Below, one piece after another: positions 51,145 through 58,712 of a DNA stretch of 64,000 bases. This DNA comes from Phenylobacterium conjunctum (GTDB taxonomy: Bacteria > Pseudomonadota > Alphaproteobacteria > Caulobacterales > Caulobacteraceae): contig NZ_JBHTLQ010000003.1 in NCBI RefSeq assembly GCF_042679085.1, positions 62,001 through 126,000 on the forward strand, in the 5' to 3' direction. The stretch's first letter is position 1. Every line of letters begins with the position of its first letter. Both the position numbers and the translations under genes were made by a program. The notes beneath the pieces are model-generated. The model was not told where the DNA came from. It saw only the letters and a list, made by a program, of their open reading frames with translations, and did not search any database.

Positions 51145-51600
51145 CTAGGCCGCCGCGACCGCCAGGGCGGCGTCCGGCAAAAGGGCGTAAGGGTCGACCA
51201 CGCTCACCAGACGGCCGCCCAGGGACAGGATCGAGCTGACCAGGCCGATCACCGCCGGATCGCTCAGCGACGGCGGCGCCTGGAGTTCCGAACGCGAGAT
51301 CTTGAACGTCTCCTGCACCGCCTCGACCAGCAGGCCGGCCTGACGGTCCCCCAACTGCATGACGATGATGACGTGGCGGCTGGAGGGCTCAGTCAGGCCC
51401 TGGTCCAGCCGGGCTTTCAGGTCGACGACCGGCATGATGACGCCGCGCAGGTTGATCACCCCGCGCACTTCCGGCGGCGACATCGGCAAAGGCGTCGCCG
51501 GGGTCCAGCCGCGGATCTCGCGGATCACCGAAACATCCAGGCAGAAGGCCTGGCCGTTCACGAGGAACGAGATCATTTCGAGCAGATTTTCGTCCGACAT
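51145..51600 (-). CDS. cheW: Chemotaxis coupling protein CheW
   Basis: A 151-residue CheW domain protein linking receptors to the CheA kinase. Seen: EMISFLVNGQAFCLDVSVIREIRGW in two parts, PEVRGVINLRGVIMPVVDLKARL in two parts, and GLLVEAVQETFKI. It is an isolated cheW without receptor, CheA or CheY genes nearby in the window and is coupled to the FliL-like gene by a 4-bp gap. An additional (orphan) CheW is a reasonable reading. Confidence 0.9.
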   Translation of the reverse strand: MSDENLLEMISFLVNGQAFCLDVSVIREIRGWTPATPLPMSPPEVRGVINLRGVIMPVVDLKARLDQGLTEPSSRHVIIVMQLGDRQAGLLVEAVQETFKISRSELQAPPSLSDPAVIGLVSSILSLGGRLVSVVDPYALLPDAALAVAAA

Positions 51601-51702
51601 GGTTCCGATCCAGAGAGGCTTTGATTCGTAGCCTCCAGGATCGTGGTGAGCGTTTCGTTAAGCCCTGGTCGCTGCAACACCCGCTCCGGGGAGTCCGCGC
51701 GC

Positions 51703-52656
51703 TCACGCGTGCCGCCAGCCCCCTGGGCCAGGGTCGAGCCGGGCTCCGGCGAAGCGGACCTCGACGCCCTCCCCGGCCACGACCTCGCCGATCACGGGCA
51801 GGCCCAGCGCCTGGGCGGCGGCAGGCGGCGCGGTCAGGACAAGCTCATAGTCGTCGCCCCCGGTCGCCAGCCTGAGTCGCGCGCCGGCGGGATCGGCCTG
51901 GGTGGCGAGCCAGGCGGCGGCGGCGTCCGAGATCGGCATGCGGTCCAGGTCCAGGCGCAGGCCGACCTTGCTGGCGCGGGCGATATGGCCCGCGTCGGCG
52001 ATCAGTCCGTCTGAGACGTCTGCGGCGCTGGTCGCCAGGCGGCGCAAAGGCTCGCGCAGGTCCAGCCGCGGGTTCGGCAGGCGGTGATCGGCGCCCAGCC
52101 AGCGCCGGTCCAATTGACCGGCGGCGACGCCCCAGTCGAGCCAGCCGTCGCCGATCGCGCCGCTGACCATGACCAGGTCCCCCACCTGCGCGCCGGCCCG
52201 CCGGACCATCGCCCCGGACGGCGTCCAGCCCAGCAGGGTCATGGAGAGGGTCAGCGGTCCTTTGATTGAAACGGTGTCGCCGCCCAACAGACAGAGGTTG
52301 AAGGCCTCGCCATCGGCCCGCAGCCCCTCGGCGAAGGCTTCGCGCTGCGCCCAGCCGAAATCGGCTGGCCAGGCGGTCATCAGGAAATAGCCGTAAGGCT
52401 CGGCGCCCTTGGCCGCGAGGTCCGAGAGATTGGCGCGCAGCAGCCGCTGGGCGGTGCGGCCAGGCGGCTCGCCAGGCTGGAAGTGGACGCCCGCCACCAG
52501 GGCGTCCTTGGTGACCACGAGGTCGAAGCCCGGCCGTGACGGGATGACTGCGGCGTCGTCCAGCAGGTCCAGGGCCTCGGGCGCGCCGCGGGTCAGGGGG
52601 CGGAAGAGCCGGGCGATCTGCCCGAACTCATCCGGCGGGGACTCAGCTCCGGACAT
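51703..52656 (-). CDS. thiL: Thiamine-monophosphate kinase ThiL
   Basis: A 317-residue enzyme that phosphorylates thiamine monophosphate to the active cofactor. Seen: the acidic N-terminal LLDDAAVIPSRPGFDLVVTKDALV in two parts, LSDLAAKGAEPYGYFLM, GGDTVSIKGPLTLSMTLLG in parts, DVSDGLIADAGHIA and ATGGDDYELVLTAP. These are the Mg/ATP-binding blocks of the AIR-synthase-like fold. Its start overlaps the nusB end by 14 bp. The last gene of the riboflavin-nusB cluster. Confidence 0.94.
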   Translation of the reverse strand: MSGAESPPDEFGQIARLFRPLTRGAPEALDLLDDAAVIPSRPGFDLVVTKDALVAGVHFQPGEPPGRTAQRLLRANLSDLAAKGAEPYGYFLMTAWPADFGWAQREAFAEGLRADGEAFNLCLLGGDTVSIKGPLTLSMTLLGWTPSGAMVRRAGAQVGDLVMVSGAIGDGWLDWGVAAGQLDRRWLGADHRLPNPRLDLREPLRRLATSAADVSDGLIADAGHIARASKVGLRLDLDRMPISDAAAAWLATQADPAGARLRLATGGDDYELVLTAPPAAAQALGLPVIGEVVAGEGVEVRFAGARLDPGPGGWRHA

Positions 52657-53101
52657 CCTGGGCGACGCCGTCCAGGGCGCCGTTCACGAAGCCGGGCTCA
52701 GGCCCTTCGAAGAAGGACTTGGCCAGTTCCACATACTCGTCGATCACCACCTCGACCGGCACGTCGTCGCGGCGGGCCAGTTCGAAGGCGCCCGCCCGCA
52801 GGATGGCGCGGACGGTGGAGTCCAGCCGCTCCAGCCGCCAACCGGTGGCCAGGCGCTTGACGATGGCGGAGTCGATTTCTCGCTGGGTGGACACGACGCC
52901 GCGCACCAGGTCGGCGAAGAAGGCCTCGTCAGCGGCGGCGAGCGGTGCGCTCTCCTCGCCCTCGAGCCCGCGATCAAAGCGGTGCTCGGAGAACTCCCGG
53001 ATCACCGCCTCGACGCCGACCCCGGAGACTTCCATCTGGTACAGGGCCTGGACCGCGGCCAGCCGGGCGACGGAGCGGGCCTGTTTCGGACGGCCGCTCA
53101 T
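52643..53101 (-). CDS. nusB: Transcription antitermination factor NusB
   Basis: A 152-residue RNA-binding protein that, with NusE, prevents early termination in rRNA operons. Seen: RSVARLAAVQALYQMEVSG, DFYADLVRG-type block as ADEAFFADLVRGVV, ATVRAILRAG-type block as DSTVRAILRAGAFEL, and VVIDEYVELAKSFFEG in two parts. The ATG overlaps the ribH stop by 4 bp. ribH-nusB-thiL is a conserved order. Confidence 0.95.
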   Translation of the reverse strand: MSGRPKQARSVARLAAVQALYQMEVSGVGVEAVIREFSEHRFDRGLEGEESAPLAAADEAFFADLVRGVVSTQREIDSAIVKRLATGWRLERLDSTVRAILRAGAFELARRDDVPVEVVIDEYVELAKSFFEGPEPGFVNGALDGVAQDVRS

Positions 53102-53565
53102 CGACCCTGACCGGCGAACTGGCGCTTCAGCGCGATCATTTCAAGGGCCGCACGCGCCGCGCCGCCCCCCTTGTCGCCCTGGCTGGCCCGCGCACGGGCC
53201 CAGGCCTGATCCTCGTCCTCGACGGTCAGGATGCCGTTGCCGACGCACAGGCGCTTGCTCACCGCCAGGTCCATCAGGCCGCGGGCGCTCTCATTCGAGA
53301 CGATCTCGAAGTGATAGGTCTCGCCACGGATCACCGTGCCCAGGGCCACATAGCCGTCATAGGCGACGCCGGCCGGGCCATTGCCGGCCTCGTCAGCCAT
53401 GGCGATGGCGCCGGGGATCTCCAGCGCGCCCGGGACGCTGACCACGTCATAGGTCGCGCCATGGGCGGTGATGACGTCGGTGGCGGCCTTCAACAGCTCG
53501 TCGGCCAGGTCGGAATAGAAGCGCGCCTCGACCACGAGGATGCGGATCTTGTCGTCTTGCATCAT
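53098..53565 (-). CDS. ribH: 6,7-dimethyl-8-ribityllumazine synthase RibH
   Basis: A 155-residue enzyme that forms lumazine, the riboflavin precursor. Seen: VEARFYSDLADELLKAA, VPGALEIPGAIAMA, and GYVALGTVIRGETYHFEIV with the catalytic His. It follows ribE after only 24 bp; ribBA, which commonly sits between these two genes in alphaproteobacteria, is not there. Confidence 0.95.
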   Translation of the reverse strand: MMQDDKIRILVVEARFYSDLADELLKAATDVITAHGATYDVVSVPGALEIPGAIAMADEAGNGPAGVAYDGYVALGTVIRGETYHFEIVSNESARGLMDLAVSKRLCVGNGILTVEDEDQAWARARASQGDKGGGAARAALEMIALKRQFAGQGR

Positions 53566-53589
53566 AAGGTTCCTGTTCGAGCGGACCCT

Positions 53590-54180
53590 TTAGGCCGTTT
53601 CGCGCCAGCGGGCGAGATACCGCGCCAGCATGTCGATCTCCAGATTGACCCGCGCGCCGGGCTTCAGCGTCCCGAGCGTCGTCACCTCCCAGGTGTGGGG
53701 GATCAGATTGACGCCGAAGACGTCGTCCTCGACCTCGTTCACGGTCAGGGACACGCCCTCTACCGTGATCGAGCCCTTGGGCGCGATAAAGCGATGCAGC
53801 GGGCGGGGAACGCGGACGCGAACCCGGTGCGAGCCGCCCTCGCTCTCGATGGACAGCACCTCACCGACGCCGTCCACGTGGCCGGAGACGATGTGACCGC
53901 CCAGTTCGTCGCCCACCTTGGCGGCGCGTTCCAGATTGACCGGCCGGCCTTCCGTCCAGTCAGACAGGGTGGTCAGGCCCAGGGTCTCGCCGGAGACCTC
54001 GACGGCGAACCACCCCTCCCCCTTCTCCACCACGGTCAGGCAGCAGCCGGCGTGAGAGATGGAGGCGCCGATATCGACGGTGGAGAGATCGAATTTGGTC
54101 TCGATCTCAAACCTGCGGTCGCGGTTGGTGTCGCGGACGGCGCGGACGCGGCCCACATCGGTGACAATGCCGGTGAACAT
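53590..54180 (-). CDS. ribE: Riboflavin synthase alpha chain
   Basis: A 196-residue enzyme that makes riboflavin from two lumazine molecules. Seen: MFTGIVTDVGRV at the N-terminus and two lumazine-binding repeats, one containing SISHAGCCLTVVEKGEGWF-like sequence in two parts and the second GSITVEGVSLTVNEVEDD in two parts. The start codon abuts the stop of the RibD-reductase gene, so translation is coupled. Confidence 0.95.
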   Translation of the reverse strand: MFTGIVTDVGRVRAVRDTNRDRRFEIETKFDLSTVDIGASISHAGCCLTVVEKGEGWFAVEVSGETLGLTTLSDWTEGRPVNLERAAKVGDELGGHIVSGHVDGVGEVLSIESEGGSHRVRVRVPRPLHRFIAPKGSITVEGVSLTVNEVEDDVFGVNLIPHTWEVTTLGTLKPGARVNLEIDMLARYLARWRETA

Positions 54181-54828
54181 TCAGATCCTCTCGTAACGTT
54201 CCCACAGGTCGGAGCCGACCTCGCGGACGTCAACCCGTTTCAGGCGGGGCGCATCGGAAAGCGCGGACAGGGCCAGGTCGCCGATCCCCGGCCGCCCCTC
54301 GGCGCCGATGACCATCGACGCGCGGAACCATTCCACCGCATCGACCAGCCCGGCTTGCAGAAAGCTCGCCGCGACCTGGCCGCCGCCTTCAATGAAGACG
54401 CGGTTCAGACCCACGCCCGCCAGGGCTTCCAGGGCCGCACGAGGCGACGGACGCCCCTGGTCCGCCGCCTGCAATACGCGGACCCCTAGATCCAGCAAGT
54501 CGGCGCGGGGGGGCGAGCCGCAGACGACATAGGTCGCAATGTCCCCGGCCGTGCGCGCAAGCTTGGCGGTCACAGGCAAGCGTTGGTGGCTGTCCAGCAC
54601 GACGCGCGCAGGCTGAGCCCCGTCATATCCGTCCAGCCGCACCGTCAGTTCCGGATCATCGGCCAGCGCCGTCTCGACGCCCACCAGCACCGCGTTATGT
54701 TCGGCGCGCAACCGATGCACGGCCTGGCGCGCCTCTGGACCGGTGATCCAGCGGCTTTCCCCACTCGCCGTGGCGATGCGTCCGTCCAGCGTGGTGGCCA
54801 GCTTCAGGGTGACGAAGCTAGCGCTCAT
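54181..54828 (-). CDS. Stand-alone RibD-type reductase (deaminase domain absent)
   Basis: A 215-residue protein equal to the C-terminal half of RibD, the 5-amino-6-(5-phosphoribosylamino)uracil reductase. Seen: FVTLKLATTLDGRIATASGESRWITGPEAR in parts, LVGVETALADDPELTVRL, and FIEGGGQVAASFLQAGLVD. The N-terminal deaminase domain with its zinc motifs (H-A-E and P-C-x-x-C) is missing, and there is no room for it because nrdR overlaps the start by 11 bp. The deaminase must be encoded elsewhere, or this is a paralogue of a complete RibD. Confidence 0.87.
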   Translation of the reverse strand: MSASFVTLKLATTLDGRIATASGESRWITGPEARQAVHRLRAEHNAVLVGVETALADDPELTVRLDGYDGAQPARVVLDSHQRLPVTAKLARTAGDIATYVVCGSPPRADLLDLGVRVLQAADQGRPSPRAALEALAGVGLNRVFIEGGGQVAASFLQAGLVDAVEWFRASMVIGAEGRPGIGDLALSALSDAPRLKRVDVREVGSDLWERYERI

Positions 54829-55306
54829 CCTCGCCGCCTTCGCTCAGGCCTTCCTCGCCCAGCCCCTCTTCGCCCAGGAAGGTGGCGAACTCGCCGGCCT
54901 CCCGGAAGTCGCGATAGACCGAGGCGTAGCGAACATAGGCCACGTCATCGAGGGCCTTGAGCTGCTTCATCACCATCTCACCGACCGCCGAGGACGGCAG
55001 CTCGGTCTCGCCGACGCTTTCCAGCTGGCGGACGATGGACGAGATCATCCGCTCCACCCGCTCGGGCTCGATGGGGCGCTTGCGGATGGCGATGGCGATG
55101 GAGCGCGCCAGCTTGTCCCGGTCGAAGGGCGTACGCCGTCCGGACCGCTTCAGGATGGTCAGCTCGCGCAGCTGAACGCGCTCAAAGGTGGTGAAGCGGC
55201 CGCCGCACTCCGGGCAGAGGCGGCGGCGGCGGATCGCGGCGCCGTCTTCCGACGGACGCGAGTCCTTCACCTGGCTTTCGGCGTGGCCGCAGAACGGGCA
55301 GCGCAT
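54818..55306 (-). CDS. nrdR: Transcriptional repressor NrdR
   Basis: A 162-residue repressor of ribonucleotide reductase genes. Seen: the N-terminal zinc ribbon CPFCGH and CPECGGRFTTFE, then the ATP-cone domain (~residues 49-135) with LTILKRSGRRTPFDRDKL in two parts. The C-terminus is an acidic repeat-like tail, GEEGLGEEGLSEGGEDE, somewhat longer than usual. It sits between glyA and ribD/ribE, a common position. Confidence 0.95.
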   Translation of the reverse strand: MRCPFCGHAESQVKDSRPSEDGAAIRRRRLCPECGGRFTTFERVQLRELTILKRSGRRTPFDRDKLARSIAIAIRKRPIEPERVERMISSIVRQLESVGETELPSSAVGEMVMKQLKALDDVAYVRYASVYRDFREAGEFATFLGEEGLGEEGLSEGGEDER

Positions 55307-55348
55307 GATGTGGCCCCTCCCGGCCGGCCTGAACCCTAGTTTGCGGGC

Positions 55349-56638
55349 TTAGGCGTAGATGGGGAAGCGCTTGGTCAGCGCCACCACTTCCGCGCGGACC
55401 TTGGCTTCGACGGCGGAGTTGTCGCCGCCGGTGGCGACGCCATCCAGCACCTCGCCGATCCACTTGCCGACCTGGCGGAACTCTTCGGTCCCGAAGCCGC
55501 GGGTGGTGGCCGCCGGCGTGCCGACGCGCAGGCCCGAGGTCTGCATGGCCGGCAGCGGGTCGCCAGGGATCGAGTTCTTGTTGGTGGTGATGCCGGCGCG
55601 CTCCAGGGAGATCTCGGCGTCGGCGCCAGACACGCCCTTGGGCGTCAGGTCCACCAGCATCAGGTGGCTGTCAGTGCCGTTCGAGACGATCTTGAAGCCG
55701 ACGCTCTGCAGGCTGTCGGCCAGGGCCCGGGCGTTCTCGACCACCTGCTTGGCGTAGGCCTTGAACTCCGGACGCAGGGCCTCGCCGAAGGCGACCGCCT
55801 TGGCCGCGATCACGTGCATCAGTGGGCCGCCCTGCAGGCCGGGGAACACCGCGGAATCGATCTTCTTGGCCAGCTTCTTGTCGTTGGTCAGGATCATGCC
55901 GCCACGCGGACCACGCAGGGTCTTGTGGGTGGTGGTGGTGACGATGTGGGCGTGCGGGAACGGGTTGGGATACTCGCCCGCCACGATCAGGCCGGCATAG
56001 TGGGCCACGTCGCACATCAGGATCGCGCCAACTTCATCAGCGATCTCGCGGAACTTCTTGAAGTCGATGTGGCGCGAATAGGCCGACCCGCCGGCGATGA
56101 TCACCTTCGGATTGTTGGCCTTGGCGACCTCATAGGCCTCGTCGTAGTCGATCAGGTGGTCCTGGGCGCGCACGCCATAGGCCACGGGCGAGAACCATTT
56201 GCCGGACTGGTTGACGCTCTTGCCGTGGGTCAGGTGACCGCCGTGGTCCAGGTTCATCCCCATGAAGGTGTCGCCCGGCTTCATGGTGACCATGAACACC
56301 GCCTGGTTCGCTTGGCTGCCGGAGTGCGGCTGGACGTTGGCGAACTCGCAGCCGAACAGGGCCTTGGCGCGTTCGATGGCCAGCAGCTCGGCCTCGTCCA
56401 CGACCTCGCAACCGCCGTAGTAGCGCTTGCCCGGATAGCCCTCGGCGTACTTGTTGGTCAGGACCGAGCCTTGCGTCTCCAGCACCGCCTTGGAGACGAT
56501 GTTCTCGGAGGCGATCAGTTCGATCTGGTCCTGCTGGCGGCGCAGCTCCCCACCCAGGATCTTCGCGATCTGCGGATCGCTTTCACCGACCGGGCTGGTG
56601 AAGAAGGCGTCGACGGAGTTGGCGGCGTGGACGGTCAT
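55349..56638 (-). CDS. glyA: Serine hydroxymethyltransferase
   Basis: A 429-residue PLP enzyme that makes glycine and one-carbon units from serine. Seen: IELIASENIVSKAVLETQGS in two parts, NKYAEGYPGKRYYGG in parts, the PLP lysine in TTTHKTLRGPRGG, and a C-terminal GTPAATTRGFGTEEF. It is the first gene of the glyA-nrdR-rib block and is divergent from the MucR homologue across 177 bp. Confidence 0.97.
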   Translation of the reverse strand: MTVHAANSVDAFFTSPVGESDPQIAKILGGELRRQQDQIELIASENIVSKAVLETQGSVLTNKYAEGYPGKRYYGGCEVVDEAELLAIERAKALFGCEFANVQPHSGSQANQAVFMVTMKPGDTFMGMNLDHGGHLTHGKSVNQSGKWFSPVAYGVRAQDHLIDYDEAYEVAKANNPKVIIAGGSAYSRHIDFKKFREIADEVGAILMCDVAHYAGLIVAGEYPNPFPHAHIVTTTTHKTLRGPRGGMILTNDKKLAKKIDSAVFPGLQGGPLMHVIAAKAVAFGEALRPEFKAYAKQVVENARALADSLQSVGFKIVSNGTDSHLMLVDLTPKGVSGADAEISLERAGITTNKNSIPGDPLPAMQTSGLRVGTPAATTRGFGTEEFRQVGKWIGEVLDGVATGGDNSAVEAKVRAEVVALTKRFPIYA

Positions 56639-56815
56639 GGGGGGCCTTTCGGGATTCGGGGATGAGCCCTTTGCGGGCGCTCTTTAGCGCCATCGGCGCG
56701 TGGAACAAACTTCGGAACCGGTTCGGACGTGGAAACGTTCTGCTCGAACCGGAGGGGCGCGAGCGGAACCGCGGCGATCCACGCCGGCCTTTGGTTGTGA
56801 AAACAGGGGCGTCTT

Positions 56816-57244
56816 ATGGTGAATGAAGCCGAAGCAGTCATGACTTCGGAGCAGGATCTGCTTCGGCTGGGCGTCGAAATTGTCGCAGCCTATGTGGGAC
56901 GCAATTCCCTGCCCCCGGAGGCGGTGCCTGATCTTCTGCGCACCGTTCACGGCGCCCTGAAAAGTCTCACGGATGCGCCAGCGACCGCCGACGAGCGGCC
57001 CAAACCGGCCGTGCCGATCAGCAAGTCCATCCAGCACGACTTCATCGTCTGCCTGGAGGACGGGAAGAAGCTGAAAATGCTGAAGCGCTATCTGCGCTCG
57101 CGCTACGACATGAGCCCTGACGAGTATCGGCGTCGGTGGGGCCTGCCGCCCGACTATCCGATGGTGGCGCCGGCCTATGCGGCGCGGCGCTCCGATTTCG
57201 CCCGTCAGATCGGGCTGGGCCTGGGGGTCAGGCGTCGCAAATAA
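56816..57244 (+). CDS. MucR/Ros-family transcriptional regulator lacking the zinc-ligand histidines
   Basis: A 142-residue MucR/Ros homologue. The C-terminal zinc-finger-like domain keeps FIVCLEDGKKLKMLKRYL, YDMSPDEYRRRWGLPPDYPMVAP in parts and the AARRSDFARQIGLGLG tail. Cys79 and Asp82 are in place, but the family's KRHL-x-x-H becomes KRYL-R-S-R: both ligand histidines (92 and 96) are Tyr and Arg. It may bind DNA without zinc, as described for some Mesorhizobium loti homologues. The 177-bp promoter region shared with glyA has a GAACCGGTTC palindrome. Confidence 0.85.
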   Translation: MVNEAEAVMTSEQDLLRLGVEIVAAYVGRNSLPPEAVPDLLRTVHGALKSLTDAPATADERPKPAVPISKSIQHDFIVCLEDGKKLKMLKRYLRSRYDMSPDEYRRRWGLPPDYPMVAPAYAARRSDFARQIGLGLGVRRRK

Positions 57245-57282
57245 GCGCGATAGATAGGTTTGGCTGAAGCCGGGCGTCTCCT

Positions 57283-57317
57283 GGGCGTCTGGACTGACTT
57301 ATGCGCCCAGTCCGCCC
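57283..57317. terminator. Imperfect hairpin between the MucR homologue and hemA
   Basis: A 6-bp stem (57291-57296 with 57308-57313) can extend by a bulged GGGC/GCCC pairing (57283-57286 with 57314-57317). It lies between two convergent genes. There is no T-run, so the call is weak. Confidence 0.3.
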
Positions 57318-57331
57318 GTCAGGCAATGCGG

Positions 57332-58558
57332 TCAGGCGGCGACGCCGCCGACGCGCTTGATGTTGCAGCGGGTCCAGAGGTTCTCAAGCGCCTTGACCAG
57401 GTCGCCCATCATCTCGTCGGTGTGGGCCGGCGACGGCGTGAACCGCAGACGCTCGGTGCCGCGCGGCACGGTCGGATAGTTGATCGGCTGGACGTAGATC
57501 CCGTAGTCGCTGAGCAGGATATCCGAGATCAGCTTGCAGTGGACGGGGTCGCCCACCTCGACCGGCACAATGTGGCTGACCGAGGGCATCACCGGCAGGC
57601 CGGCCTTGCGCATCAGCGCCTTCAGGGTGGCGGCGCGTTCCTGATGGGCCTCACGGACCTCGTTGTGGTCCTTCAGGTAGCGGATCGAAGCCACCGCGCC
57701 CGCGGCCAGGGCCGGCGGGAGCGAGGTCGTGAAGATGAAGCCGTCGGCGTAGGAGCGGATCGCATCAACGATCACCGCGTCGGCGGCGATGTAGCCGCCC
57801 ATGACGCCGAACGCCTTGCCCAGCGTGCCTTCGATGATGTCGATCTCGGCCATCACCCCGTCACGCTCGGCGACGCCAGCGCCACGCGGGCCGTACATGC
57901 CAACCGCGTGGACCTCATCGATATAGGTCAGGGCGTTGTACTTCTTGGCCAGGGCGATGGTGCCGGCGATGTCGGCGATGTCGCCGTCCATCGAATAGAC
58001 GCTCTCGAAGGCGATCAGCTTCGGCGCGGCCGGATCGGCGGCGGCCAGCAGTTCTTCGAGATGGGCCAGATCATTGTGGCGATAGACGTGACGCGGACCA
58101 CGACCCGCGCGAATGCCGCTGATCATCGAGTTGTGGTTCAGGGCGTCGGAAAAAATGATCAGCCCGGGCAGGATCTTGTAGAGGGTCGACAGGGACGCCT
58201 CGTTCGACACGTAGCCCGAGGTGAACAGCAGGGCCGCTTCCTTGCCGTGCAGGTCGGCGAGCTCGGCCTCAAGCTCCACGTGATAGTGCGTGGTGCCGGA
58301 GATGTTGCGGGTGCCGCCGGAGCCGGCGCCGGCCTCCTCGATCGCCTGGTGCATGGCGTCCAGCACGACGGGGTTCTGGCCCTGGCCGAGATAGTCGTTC
58401 GAGCACCAGACAATGACGTCAGACTGGCTGCCGTCGGCCTGGGTCCAGGTCGCCCTGGGGAACTCCCCCCGATGTCGCTTGAGGTCTGCAAAGACCCGGT
58501 AGCGGCCCTCCTGACGAACACGGTCGAGGGCGGTGCGGAAGGCGTCCTGGTAATTCAT
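57332..58558 (-). CDS. hemA: 5-aminolevulinate synthase HemA (ALAS, C4 pathway)
   Basis: A 408-residue PLP enzyme condensing glycine and succinyl-CoA to 5-aminolevulinate, the first step of heme synthesis in alphaproteobacteria. Seen: VWCSNDYLGQGQNP, SGGTRNISGTTHYH in parts, AVGMYGPRGAGVAERDGV in two parts, and the PLP lysine in EGTLGKAFGVMGGYIA. The ATG at 58558 is the conserved start. A FixK/FNR-like box lies about 125 bp upstream. It is separate from hemB, 4.6 kb away on the other strand. Confidence 0.96.
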   Translation of the reverse strand: MNYQDAFRTALDRVRQEGRYRVFADLKRHRGEFPRATWTQADGSQSDVIVWCSNDYLGQGQNPVVLDAMHQAIEEAGAGSGGTRNISGTTHYHVELEAELADLHGKEAALLFTSGYVSNEASLSTLYKILPGLIIFSDALNHNSMISGIRAGRGPRHVYRHNDLAHLEELLAAADPAAPKLIAFESVYSMDGDIADIAGTIALAKKYNALTYIDEVHAVGMYGPRGAGVAERDGVMAEIDIIEGTLGKAFGVMGGYIAADAVIVDAIRSYADGFIFTTSLPPALAAGAVASIRYLKDHNEVREAHQERAATLKALMRKAGLPVMPSVSHIVPVEVGDPVHCKLISDILLSDYGIYVQPINYPTVPRGTERLRFTPSPAHTDEMMGDLVKALENLWTRCNIKRVGGVAA

Positions 58559-58675
58559 ACGACTTGAATACCGGTCGCGCGTTCGACGATCTCGCGCCAC
58601 GGCCGGTCCCCTTGTTGTGCTGGGCTTTTCGCACCCAGTCTCGGCCTTGTCTACAAGCCCAGAGGTCGCGCCGGC

Positions 58676-58689
58676 TTGATCGCGGTCAA
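58676..58689 (-). promoter_or_regulatory. FixK/FNR-like box upstream of hemA
   Basis: TTGATCGCGGTCAA fits the FixK pattern TTG(A/C)-N6-(T/G)CAA without mismatch and the FNR form TTGAT-N4-ATCAA with one. Its centre is about 124 bp before the hemA ATG, and it lies 24 bp after the end of the preceding coding region. A second dyad, TGACT-TGCG-AGTCA, lies at 58696-58709. Oxygen control of hemA by FnrL/FixK is known in related bacteria; here it is inferred. Confidence 0.6.
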
Positions 58690-58712
58690 GAAAATTGACT
58701 TGCGAGTCATTC

